From contig KV748177.1 of assembly GCA_001692895.1 (NCBI GenBank), positions 5,680,130 to 5,744,129 of the forward strand: a DNA stretch of 64,000 nt, read 5' to 3'. The stretch's first letter is position 1. Each line of letters opens with the position of its first letter. Below are positions 46,640 through 58,069 of the stretch, one piece after another. Position numbers and translations under genes: made by a program. This DNA comes from Cenococcum geophilum 1.58 (lineage: Eukaryota; Ascomycota; Dothideomycetes; Gloniales; Gloniaceae). The notes beneath the pieces were generated by a model, which was given only the letters and a program-made list of their open reading frames with translations, did not search any database and had not been told where the DNA came from.

Positions 46640-49600
46640 TGATCAGTGGTTAAATACACAGTTAACTATAGAGCAGCTAGGTTTTCGAATAGAAGAGATA
46701 GTCTTATATAGGGGTGTTATATACGCTTATATAGAATAGATCCCGGCGATACTATACTACCTTAGACTTGCGGAAAACTAGTAATAGAAGTGTCACTAAG
46801 TACTAGGAGATACTAAGTTGCGTCTATTACGCAGAACAACCACGTTTACGAAGATTTGGTTAAGTACTTTAGGTTAGAAGTATCACTAAACCTACGGTCC
46901 CAAGTTAATATCTAAAACGCGTTAAAAGACGTCCAAAACGCGTTAAATAATATCTTGAATTGCCTACCTCTTAATAGTAAACCTATAAGATCCTACAAAA
47001 CCGAAAATCCTACCTACCTTTAACGTACAACACCCCGTTAATTCTATATCTACTATAGCGTTAACCTATCTAAAGAAGTACGAGAAGGATATTAGCCCGG
47101 AAATATAGAATACCGATATAATTAACTTTGCAAATACTAAGCAATAGAACCTAAACGGATTCTTATTATACCGTATAGCATACTATAAAGACAGCGAATA
47201 TAACGACACTATGCTATAGTACTATATAAGGGAGGATTTTATTAGATAGATAAAGGAAATATAGACTCCTGTAAAGAAGGATATTATATAAAACTTCCGT
47301 AACTTCTTATGGGAGTATAGAGTATTTATACCTATAGATAGGGGTACTATTAGAGATAATATTTAGGAGCAAGTCCTTAATATAAAAGAAGAGCACGAAT
47401 AGACTCTATAAAAGATTAAGCACTAACTACGCACTATAAGGAAGCTTAACTTATAATAAAATCCAAGCAATATACCTCTAGAGACGAATCTACCTTTGCC
47501 CTTAACTCCTCTGTATCTAATTTAACTTATAGCTTTAATATTAGACACTATACCCTAATAAGAGTAGGTACAGGATCCTATTGCTCCGCAATTTAATAAC
47601 CTTTAGACTCTATTAATTAGACCTATGCCCCCACTATAGCCTGTAATACAACTCCTACCTCCTCTATTTTAATCTTAAATTAAAGGCAGTTTAAAATTGC
47701 TTACAGAGCTCGCGAAGCTCTATTTAGATCAGGAGAAGAAGTTTAGTAGGGAACTATATAATGTCCTTAATTTAAAACTACGTATCTTCTATAACTATTG
47801 CTAGAAAGTAGGAATAGAGTCTAATTAATACCATAACGCCTATTCCGTTATGCTTAAGGGCCGAGCTAGTACCTTCTATTATAACCATTTAGCAGAAAAA
47901 GGATATAATTTTGACCGTATAATATATAAGTTAAAATACCACTTTAAAATAGAAGAGAATAAGTAGCAGTATATGTTAGAATAGAGAGAGACTACCTTCT
48001 TAAGAATTATTGCTACAAACCTAGGTGTCCCTTAGCTTAATTATCTTTAAAAGCTCTTTAATTAACTTTAGATAATTCAGCGTAGTTTATTTAAATTATA
48101 TTAAGAGGATTTCAGCCTACGTAATTAAGTTATTAGCGTATACTAAGGCGTTAAAGAATGCAACCTTGTACTCTTTAATCCTATAAATACTTATAAAGGA
48201 GTATATGCCTAATTAAGATCTTCTGTTAGCACCGCTCTACGCTTTTAAAAAGTATAGTAATTTAACGCCTAACTCTAACCTACTTTAATCGACCCGCCCG
48301 ATTAATATAATTATAACTAGACTAATTAAATATATAGTAGCTGTAGTAAGTAATACGGTAGAGGGTATAATTAATAACTATAAGGCAAAAGTAGAGGTCC
48401 TTATAGAGGTTTATTTTAAAGTAATTACTAAAAGAAGTGCTATATTTGTAAAAAACCAAATTACTAGTTAACTAGGCATTCTCTTAATAAGTAAAAGAAG
48501 GCATATAATAAGTTCCGTTAAAGTATAAGAAATGTCGGAAATTATAAGGTTACTATAGCCTACTTCTAAAGCTTCCTAGTTTAATATAAAGGCGTAAAAG
48601 ATCTTAAGGGTAAGGTTAATAAGACCGAATAGCTCCTTATAAATATGGAAATTAAGAACTACTTTCCTAACTAATACTTTACTAAGTATAGTAAGGTAGA
48701 TAGTATACAAACCGTCGCTGTTCTTAATAACTAATCTACGCTCCATTCTATTATGAAGTTAGATATCTTTAATAAGCTAAAGGAGAGCTCCGCGTTCTCC
48801 TTTAACAACAGATACTCGGCAAATATCTTCTATAGTATTATACCAGATACTAGAGCCGCAGGAGTATCTATAATAAGAGAACCTTAAGTTCGAGCCCTTT
48901 AGCAGCTTAATAACTCTATTTAGATTAACTATTTAACAGCAGGCCAATATACAATTCGTTTTAGTAAGGGTACTATAATCTCTCTTAGCATAATTAGGGT
49001 CTAAACCCCCGTAGGGTATATTACTTTCTACGTTATTTCTATAAATACTCTATTTCTATTTTATATCGGAGATATAAATAAATTAGGCGTTAAGTTTAAT
49101 AACCTTAAGAATATACTTATATAGGGAGATAGTTAGGTACCTATCGTACGTAAGTAGGGTTACCCTTAGTTACTCCTTTATTAACTAGAAAAGAGTATTA
49201 CTTAAAGCTACCTAACTAAGTTAGAGTTATATTAACTACACCATCATTTTAGCCACCTATCCGTTTATTAATTGCTTAGGGTTCTTTAGTAAGTAGGCTA
49301 TAAAGTTAAGGTTAAGGTAATTAAGCATTTTATAAAGTATTATTACTACTACTAAATAAACCAGAAGTCCCCTAGCCGATTTAAGTTTACCCTTAAGGAT
49401 AACTATGACTTTAACTTCTATATTATTATTAACGTTATATATTTTAGCGGTAAGCCAGTGCTCTAAGTTATTAACTTCTTAACCTCCTTCTAAGCCGCAC
49501 GTTTCTTAAAAGATATATTAGCCAGAAACGCATAGGATACCCTTTAGTTATACTAGATTAATATCTATTTAGGACCCCCTAACCAAATCGTCTATAATAT

Positions 49601-52054
49601 AGAAAAGAACTTCTTATCTATAGAGTTTTAATAATAGATAAAGGCAATGGTAATTAAGGTTAAGGAAGTCCCTATTAAGGCATATAATAGTATTAGAAAA
49701 GTAGAGCAATATTACGCGCCATTACGCCGCGTATATAAGATTATCTCTTTAGAACTAGAGGACGCTAGTAAAAAACTTACCTTATAAATAGCTATTAAAG
49801 CTATTAATAATTCTGCTAGCCCGGATAGACTTATACCCACGCTACTAGTCTTTAGCGCCTACCCTTAAATAACTAATAATTCTCTACTATCTCCCTCCGT
49901 TGTATAATAAGCTAAGGCTATTTACAAGGTAACGAAGGAGGTGCGATATCTCTACGCTACATGCTAGGTTAACAACGTACTAGGAATAAGAAATGGCCTA
50001 AATACCTTAACTACGCTTAATCTGCCACTCTAGTCTAAGGTACGCGTATAGCGTAAAAAGGAAAAGTAGTTAGGCCCATATTAACTTATTATAATTAATA
50101 GTTAAACTTATACTATTTAGATGCCTTATAGACCCACTTAATTCCGTTTAACTATTATTAAGCCTTATTATAAAAATAACAGTTCTAAGCCTTTATAGGA
50201 TGCTATAGAAGACGCCTTAGAGGAGAGCCACGATTAACGTGCTCTAGAAAGCAACCATAATCCTAATATAATTGTAGTAGATATGCCGTAACTATAACGC
50301 GATAGAGGTCGCCTAAAAGGATTACGAAATCGCTAATATCTTATTAATTTTAAAGAGCAATTTATTACTGCTATTAAGAATAGAGTTAAGCTATTAATAG
50401 CCTTTATAACAGCTAAGGAGAAGGCTAACTTTAAACTTGTAAAACAGCTCTAAAAGAAAGGTTATATTATAACTTTAGGAGCTTCTTTCTAAGTATCTAA
50501 TAAGCAGGAGATCGATAGTCTTATTATAAGAGGAGTCTTTAAATTTAAGAAGTATAACCCTACTAAGTTTAATAGAGTCCGCATCTTTAAGTTAAGAATA
50601 GTTAATAAGATTAAGGGCAAAGCTATTAACGCCCTATTTAAGAAATTAAGGCTTGTTATCTAAGGCTACAATAATAATAGTAAGGAGGTAATTTTTATAT
50701 GATCTCCTATAATTTAACGAGCTAGTTAGCGAGTTATTATTGCACTAGCTCCCTCCCTAATAAAGAATAGAATAGCGGTCTACCTATAAGATATTACTTA
50801 GGCCTATACCTAATTAGAGACGCACCTTTAGCGCTTAATATTAGCATACCTTTTAGAGTAAATTCGCCATTAATATCCCGAAGATATAATTATAGTTGTG
50901 CTTAAGCTATTATATAAAATTGCAGAGGTAGGAACTTGTTAGTAGGCTACCTATAGCAAGCACTATAAAGAGAAACTTTTAATAACTACTTCTATATTTA
51001 ATTTATACTTCCTTATTATAACTACGGGAACCCTATTTGGAATTGTCGGTATATAAACTAATAATATAATTATTTTAGGAGACAACTAATTCTTAGCTCT
51101 TAAAGAAGATAAGCTAGTAAAGGTAAATCTTATAGTAAAGCTAAAGGAAAAGCTTAATTTAATAACACTATTACTTTTTAATAGATGCATCCTCTCTCTA
51201 AATGAGGATTCTATTGCTTTACGCCAGAAGGGTTAAGGTAAGAAGATTAATATTATTAACGTTAACTCTCTAAAATAAGGATATGTAGAGTAACGCGCTT
51301 ATAGAGCTTATATTGCTTTTATTTATTAACCTAAGGCTTTATTTAATCTCTCTATTGCCGCCTAATACTAGAAACCAACTAAGGATAATATTCTTACCCT
51401 AAATAAGCGTCTTTCTTAGTAAATGAACTATCTCGATTAGGGACTACTCTATATACCTATTAATCTTCCTACCGCTAAGCTCTTTATATTTATTAATAGA
51501 TCGTTTATAAATAATAAAGATTTTAGCTCCTAGCTAGAATATAAGATTATTATTATAAACGAATCTACTAGAGAGAATAACTTTATAATCTACGGTAATC
51601 TTATCTATTAGAGCTTAACTAAGAGTAAGCGCGTTACTTGGAGCGTTCTAGCGTTAGAGATATATAGAATGGTTAGCGGAGTTAATATAGCAATTACAAT
51701 TAGAACTACCCTAAAGATAATTATAGATTGACTCGAACTTCCTATTATCCCTATAATTATATATACCAACTTATATTCCCTCTATAAGTATTTAGTTAAG
51801 CTCGGTGCTATAAAGGAGAAGCGCCTTATAATTAATATTATAGTACTTTAGCAATCCTATAAGCGTTAAAAACTCTTTAAGATTTAATAGATTAATAGCC
51901 AAGATAACTTAGTAGATGTAATAATAAAGGCGAACCTAAATAAGGCACTAGAGACGTTTGTTAATATAAATACTCTATATATATAAGTTAAAGGTTAGGT
52001 TAAAAGGGAGTCCTTAGAAACTTCTTAGTTATATAAGGTCTTAAGATATCTAGG

Positions 52055-52077
52055 AACTTTAACCGGCGGTTAAAGTT
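52055..52077 (+). promoter_or_regulatory. Shared 3' palindromic motif, Copia copy
   Basis: Palindrome arms AACTTTAACCG and CGGTTAAAGTT, followed by ATCTAATTAGTCAGATTC. A purine tract (AGAGGGGGGAG, 52114-52124) follows within 40 bp. Same motif and polarity as in the two Gypsy elements. Confidence 0.75.
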
Positions 52078-52403
52078 ATCTAATTAGTCAGATTCTCTTA
52101 CCAAGACTTTTTTAGAGGGGGGAGTATAATATTCTATAGACCCTAACTTAACCTAGCTAATTAGGATTTTCTATCCCTAGGATGGAAAATTGCTATTGGC
52201 TCGCTTCTAACTAGCGCCTTAGCGGCCCTAACACAATATCCACCCACAACTTTAAGTAAAAAAGCACCACGTGCTAAGAGGCAAATTTTAAAATAGCGGG
52301 ACTTATATTATAATAGCAATAGTAAGTAAGGAGGATTAATATTTGTTATACTAGTCAAGCAGTATTTATATATAGATGGCAACCATAAAAGAAGAGTTGC
52401 TAG

Positions 52404-52570
52404 TGTCGGGAATGAGGTAAGCGGTCGTCACGTGACGCCGCGACACTAGCGTGGCGAGGAGTCTTAAGCTCCTCGCCCTCCTTCATTCCAATCAATAAGC
52501 TTTATCAACCAACATCACTGTAACCCTACTCGAGTAGTCGTTATTAGTGAGTCACCCTATATGACCAACA
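52404..52570 (+). repeat. 3' LTR of the Copia element
   Basis: 167 bp, TGTCGGGAATGAGG to ACCAACA, closely matching 46472-46639, followed by the CTAGC duplication. Confidence 0.9.
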
Positions 52571-53752
52571 CTAGCCCTTATAGTTGGCATTATTAATCTT
52601 GCGGCTAAGGGTAAGGGCTAGGTCTTTTATTTTAGGGGAAATATTCTTTCTAAGTAAATCTACCTTTTATTCCTTAGTCTTGTTTGCTTTAATTATTAAC
52701 TTATTAAGCTCTGCTTTCTAAAACTAGTAGTTACGCTCGCCTTAATATAAAGTATCCAACTTATTTTTAGCCGCTTGGGTTATATCTATAGTCTTATAAT
52801 GTCTTCTTATATATATAAATATAGATTCTTAGTTAGAAAAGGTCTATTTACTTAGATTGTTTGGGTATATACATAGCATATTAAGGTTATATTTAATATA
52901 GTTGTAGGCCTTATCTATTAGTATATCTGACATATAGAGGACTTTATCCATTAGGGTCTTAAAGCACTTTACATCCCTTTAGAAAATACCTTAGATCTTT
53001 ATTTCCTATATTTTAAATTTTTCTTACTTTTTAATTGGTGATCCCTTGCTGTTAAATAGGGTTAGATTTTTTGCTTTACGCTTTTTCCTATAGGGCTTAG
53101 CTGGAAGAGGGGAGCTAGTTATAGGGTTTGTGTTTTTATTAGCAATAGCTTAAGTAAGTATAGCGATCTGAGAGCTTAGACTTTATATGGTCTTAGTATA
53201 TATAAAAGCTTACTATTTATATTGTTGTATATATAGTTTAGGCATTATAAGGGAGTTAATTTTATACTAAGCTTCTTTAAGTTAGGACTTTGCAGTTTAA
53301 CCTTTATTATAGACCGTTTGGAGACCACTCTTAACACTAGTTAAAAAGGTTATATATATAGAGAAGTGCTAGAAGATTTTTACCATATTAAGGTCCTTAG
53401 GGTACTTAGGACCGTTCCTAATTGCCTAGGTAATATTAGTGTAGGTAATATTAAAGAGGCAGGCGAGTGCTTTGCGTGTATTTATTAACGGGGTGTTATT
53501 TATATTTTAGTCGCCCATTCCAAGGGATCTAGGTAGGGCAATTAAAATCTTATAAGGCTAACTCTAATACTAAGGTTATTAAGACTGTCTGGAACTATGC
53601 TGAGGCTATACTAAGGCTATGCTAAGACTATAGTATAGTGTTGTTAGTCGCGCTAGGTCGTAATTATACTGGGAAAAACAGAGACTATAGATGGAGGCGG
53701 TAAATTAGGAAGATAAAGATCGCGACGGGGCGTAAGAGGAGATACTACAAAC

Positions 53753-53916
53753 TGTTACGGTGCTGTAGTAAAGTAGACTAAATAACTACGTTATGGTATA
53801 AAGAGGAGAAGAGGCGAAAGGGGTATTATATATAGATAGTAGGGCCAGCCGCCAAGGCGCTAGTGGTGGGCTAGCTAATAGTAGGAAATAGTATAAGATA
53901 GGTCAGTGCCGTGACA
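53753..53916 (-). repeat. 5' LTR of the second Gypsy
   Basis: 164 bp, TGTTACGG to CCGTGACA, followed by the GCCTT duplication. Pairs with 38656-38819. Confidence 0.9.
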
Positions 53917-55517
53917 GCCTTTTATAGTAGGGATAAGTAATAAAATACTCTTCTTTTAGTACTTAAGGACTATGGAATTATGTAAAAGCTAGGTGCCGTT
54001 ATATCTAATAACTATACTGTAAATAATAAGCTCTATTATATAATAAGCAACTAGCTTCTTTAGGAAGAACAAATTAAATAGAATCCCGTCTATTAATGGA
54101 TCCGCTATTAGGGTTATATTCTTAACCTTACTGTATAGGCTTTCCTCTTTAAAAACTTAATTAGTTTTAATAATATTAAGTTATATAAAGAAGATAAGGT
54201 AAAAGGGAAAAAGTTAGATCTAAAAGAGGAGAAGAGAAAAGTAATATATTTCGGAAACTTGGCGTACTTAGAAAGCTTTATAACATTACCGTATATACCT
54301 ATAGCTTAGCTAGTTATATAAGGGAGTTTAAAAGTCTTATAGGGAGAAGAATTCTACTTAATAATTGTATAAGATGGAATAGCTAGTATTTTATGCTTAG
54401 TATAGCAATTTAGAAAAAGTCTACCCTTAATACGTATACTAAGCGTAACCTTAATATACTTAAAAAGGACTATCTTAGTCTAAAGGACTAGGAGGCGCTT
54501 TATATAATAAAAAGTTTTCTTTAAATATTTTACTAGGCAACTCTAAAATGCCAGGGATATAAAGCAACGCTTAAGAATATACTTTTTATAATAGATATTA
54601 TAATTAAGCACCTTAATAAATTCTAGGTTAGTTTATCTCCCCTTTTTATTTCTTAATTTAGCTAATATTATTACTATAAAATAGATAACTCGCCCCTTTA
54701 CGCCGCTGTACTTATTCTTTATCTAGCTCGTTATATAAGATATATTAAGTAGGTTTAAAAAAAGGAGCGGTATAAGCCTATACTTAATAGCGTTAAAGAG
54801 CTTTAGAAAAGATATTAAAATATAAGTTCTACGCCTAGAAGTATATTATTATATAAAAAGCTAGCTCTAGCTTAAGACCTTAATAAGTTTAATAGAATTG
54901 CTAAGGATCTTAATAGCATAATGTTTTAACTAAAAAGTTAAGATAAATATAAGGACTTTATCTCTAAGACGCCATATAAGATTTTAATAACTATACTTTA
55001 GTAGTAGTCTTAAGAACAGCAACAAAAGCGCTAGCTACGGCTCTTACTTATAGCAATTAAAATTCTCTTAATTCTAGCAATAAGCGATAAGCTAGAAAGA
55101 GTCTTTTTAGGAGGACGTTATACGGTATTATAGGAGAGAATATAAATAAATCCTAAAACTCTTAAGAAAACAGAGTGTTTAAAGAATTGGCATTAGAGAA
55201 GAACTATAAGAGAAATAGGTAATTTTTCTTTAAGTATTTAGCTATTATATAGTTAGGGGGGGGGGAAGGTAGATACCTACTTATTCCTACTGTAATATCC
55301 GCAATATCCGCAATATCTGCAATATCCGCAATATCCGCAATATCCACAATATCCGCAATATCTGCAATATCTGCAATATCTGCCAAATTCTGCTTGGTTA
55401 GGGTAGAAAAGCTCCGCACGGGCACTTTTATCCTTATCGATTGCGATATTTTATGCATTTTCTATTGGATAAAGGATATTTTATGCTCGCTTATTCGCAT
55501 TATCCAAAACAACCCTG
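53917..55517 (+). mobile_element. hAT transposon, right part
   Basis: Continues the transposase cut at 38655: DNYTVNN and LILNLTVQAFLF near 54000-54150, and the C-terminal dimerisation segment (MAIKILLIL, SDKLERVF, GGRYTV) near 55060-55130. A 9-bp array lies at 55294-55383. The right end ATCCAAAACAACCCTG at 55502-55517 is the inverted copy of the left end. The 8-bp flanks do not match (GACATTCC on the left, TTCAAGCT on the right). Without the nested Gypsy the element is about 2.6 kb. Confidence 0.8.
55294..55383. repeat. 9-bp tandem repeat (AATATCCGC), 10 units
   Basis: Ten contiguous 9-bp units with a few C-to-T and G-to-A variants, just inside the right end of the hAT. On the minus strand it reads as ADI tripeptides, which I do not take as coding. 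Confidence 0.9.
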
Positions 55518-55521
55518 TTCA

Positions 55522-56619
55522 AGCTACGACAACTAGCCGAGAGTCCCCTTGCAACATCCTGAGATCGTCACCAGTGGGCGCTTGTTCCTGAAATTGTTCG
55601 AGAAGCGTGGCCATAATGTCCGGAATCTCTACTTTCGTCTGCTCAATATCAGCCATTGAATCCAAGATTATGTAATATAGGGCTTCGGAAAGGGTACCTT
55701 CATCCTCTCATCTAACTGGATGCAGCAGAATCCCACAAGTTTATAGTAATCTTTCATAAGACTTGGGATCTGCGATAGCATCCCCGAATAGCCATACAGG
55801 AAGCAGGAACGCCATTGTCTCCATGCCATCGTTTAAGAGTTTTACGGCCCAGTGTTCCTTTTCATTCTGAAGCATGTTGAACGGCTTGCCGAAAGCGAGG
55901 TCCCCCATGATATCGAAACTGTAGTAGTTGAACAATTTGGAGACATTGATAGGTTTTCCGGAAGATTGAGCAACCCTGGTGATGAGCTGACTGTCGTAAA
56001 CCTGGATCCTTTGTTCATAACCACGCAAAGCTTTGTCGCTGAATGCTGGGCTCCAAACGCGGCGCCGTCGGTCATGCGAAGCCCGATCTCGTAGTGATAC
56101 CATCGACGGTGTGGGGTCACCATTATAGACAGCAGCTCTAGTACACTCGGATCCGGGTCTGTAAATAGCATATGTGGCTTTTGGGTGGATTGTCGATAGA
56201 TCAGATGATCCGATGCGTACAAAATTGCCATATTTCTTATGAAGATTGAGGACTTTCATATAAGCGTCAGCATTTCCTAGCTGCATCGAAAATCAGAGAT
56301 TTCCAATCTTATTCCCGAAAGGGCCGGGGAATTTCTTCAAGGGGTGAAAGAAGATACGGTAGACCAGGAGGCTGGTATAGAGGCCGCCGAGGTAGTAGGC
56401 TGTTAGCGCTCCGGTTTTTGTAAAAGCAGTCCCGAAAGCTTCATTATTCACACGAACGATGGCGATGATAGTAGTTAAAAAGGCTAGGAGAAAGATCTTT
56501 ATATACATCAAACCGTGTAGATGATGCTCATTTCGAATGAAGAAACCCAAATGGGTAGTAACGCCAGCAGCCACAGCAGCCAGAGGCGCAGTGCCGTTTT
56601 TAGCCAAGATAGATTCCAT
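55522..56619 (-). pseudogene. Cytochrome P450 pseudogene, 3' half missing
   Basis: The minus strand reads a fungal P450 from an ATG at 56619: a membrane anchor, then RIFFHPLKKFPGPFG, KYGNFVRIGSSDLS, HDRRRRVWSPAFSDKALR, FDIMGDLAFG and, after a frameshift near 55765 and a probable intron (55634-55692), LQGDSRLVVA. An in-frame TGA at 56293-56295 stands where Trp is expected. The sequence stops at 55522, four bases from the hAT terminus, before the I-helix, ExxR and haem-binding Cys, so it cannot be active. Related enzymes are monooxygenases of secondary or catabolic metabolism in the endoplasmic reticulum. Its head faces the monooxygenase at 57082, with about 460 bp between. Confidence 0.85.
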
Positions 56620-57081
56620 ACGGACGGAGAGCTTTATGATAGCATGAGTAGAAAGATTGAGAGTACATAAATATATCGAGCACTTTTTGCAGATGTATAT
56701 AATGTTCTTGCGATCAAAGCGCATGCGGCTGACTATTGACGATCATGGCCATTTGGCTGAAGTAACTGAGTGTGCTAGAGTGGGATTGGAATAAATGATG
56801 GCTCGCCTACAAGGATATCATTAATTGCACCGTTCCGCTTGTCTAGGAATCTATGCAGCTCCCGGACGAAAGTGAAGGGCTGAGATGGTTGCAATTTGCG
56901 CTAGCGCTTATTAATGCTGATGAACGCCTCTTGTGCCTAGATGCCCTTAGCGTCCTTCCAGTTACTCGGCTTACCTTCCGTTTGGTTTTCATCTTCACCC
57001 ACAGCTTCATCCCACAAAGCAGTTGCAACTGTGGGGAGATAACTAAAGAATCCCACATTTCAGAGAGCTATCTGTGCAACA
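56620..57081. other. Divergent intergenic region of the P450 and monooxygenase
   Basis: 460 bp between the two starts, of normal composition. It would have held both promoters. I see no recognisable binding site. Confidence 0.4.
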
Positions 57082-57567
57082 ATGATGCTAGACTTACTTC
57101 AGGTTTGCCCTTTGGGGAGCCGACCTCTACTTAAACTCTCACGGCTCCTTACTATTCCTACATCAAAGGTTGCAACCCTCACTTCAGAATTCCTTTATAC
57201 AGAATCTACAACTGTGTCCTTTGATACAGAAGTCCTCATTGGAGCTGGCATGTCGGGCCTTGGCCTGGCTATCCAGCTCATAAGGAAATTCGGAGTCAAT
57301 AGCTTTGAGATCATAGAAAAGTCGAATGACGTTGGAGGAACGTGGTTAGTAAACACTACCCGGGATGCGGTTGTGATGTACCAATCTTCCATGTCACCAT
57401 ATGTTCTTCCATAATTGCTAACGGTATTTTAGGTTGCTTCACGCTTCTACTCCCACTCATTTGCTTTCAATCCTGACTGGCCTCGAAAGTACTCGATGCG
57501 ACCTGAGATACAGAAGTATTTCCACTCCATCGCCGAACAATATAATATCGTACCTCACATCCAATTC

Positions 57568-57750
57568 TGTAAGCTTTGCAGTGTGTGGGAATTGAACGAG
57601 CAACTTGATTGTAAATCTATGGAAATCAAGTGATATAAATACATGAAAGTAGACCGAGTCGGTGAGCGAGTCAAGGGCTAGGCAACTGAAACAAGGTGGT
57701 ACGCTAGTGAGACAAATGACGTTTTGACATGGTACCGGTAGTCGGTTACA
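57568..57750 (-). repeat. Solo LTR in the monooxygenase gene
   Basis: 183 bp with the ends of the gag-only element's LTR: TGTAACCGACTACCGGT and CTGCAAAGCTTACA on the minus strand. The duplication AATTC stands at 57563-57567 and 57751-57755. Without it, the monooxygenase frame runs on (HIQF then HSTVEK). It is less mutated than the large elements nearby. Confidence 0.92.
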
Positions 57751-58069
57751 AATTCCATTCTACCGTAGAAAAGGCCATCTGGGAAGAGAATACAGCTACT
57801 TGGGTAGTTGCAATCAAAGACCAGAAGACGAACGAAAGCAAGACGCGCCGATGCAAAATCCTCGTGTCCCCAGTCGGGGCTCTCTCCGTCCCTAAGGAAT
57901 GCGAAACACCAGGAGCATTAAACTTCCAGGGTCTACTGTTTCACTCTGTTAAATAGGATACAGTTTTGATTAGAAGAATGAAGATGTTGTAGTTCTGGGT
58001 ATAATCATTCTCCCTACAATGCAAGACATTGTAGCTAAACTTCCACTTAGGAAATGGATGTTCTGCAAC

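Larger units (their letters stand above)
46472..52570 (+). mobile_element. Copia LTR retrotransposon, complete in outline, RIP-inactivated
   Basis: Short LTRs (46472-46639 and 52404-52570) and a CTAGC duplication at 46467-46471 and 52571-52575 define the element. Domains in Copia order on the plus strand: gag; protease IIPDTRAAGVS (about 48838-48868); integrase zinc-binding start LHHHFSHLSV (about 49235) and core GKPVL (about 49450), then AARFL; RT with TIILGDN and KLKEKLN (about 51060-51160); RNase H with NLYSLYKYLVKLG (about 51770-51810). Stops occur throughout. Integrase upstream of RT separates it from Gypsy. Its 3' end is unusual (see findings). Confidence 0.92.
38656..53916 (-). mobile_element. 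Gypsy LTR retrotransposon carrying two nested insertions
   Basis: LTRs of 164 bp (38656-38819 and 53753-53916) and a GCCTT duplication (38651-38655 and 53917-53921). The complement of a polypurine tract (ACTCCCCTCCCC) beside the left LTR puts it on the minus strand. RT is readable near 43560-44330, with TKLNIITAFN and, at about 43875-43905, TYFNNILIF in place of YLDDILIF, so both catalytic Asp codons are lost by G-to-A changes. Without the nested Copia (46472-52570) and the tandem-array element (40404-42619) its length is about 7 kb, normal for the superfamily. Confidence 0.92.
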
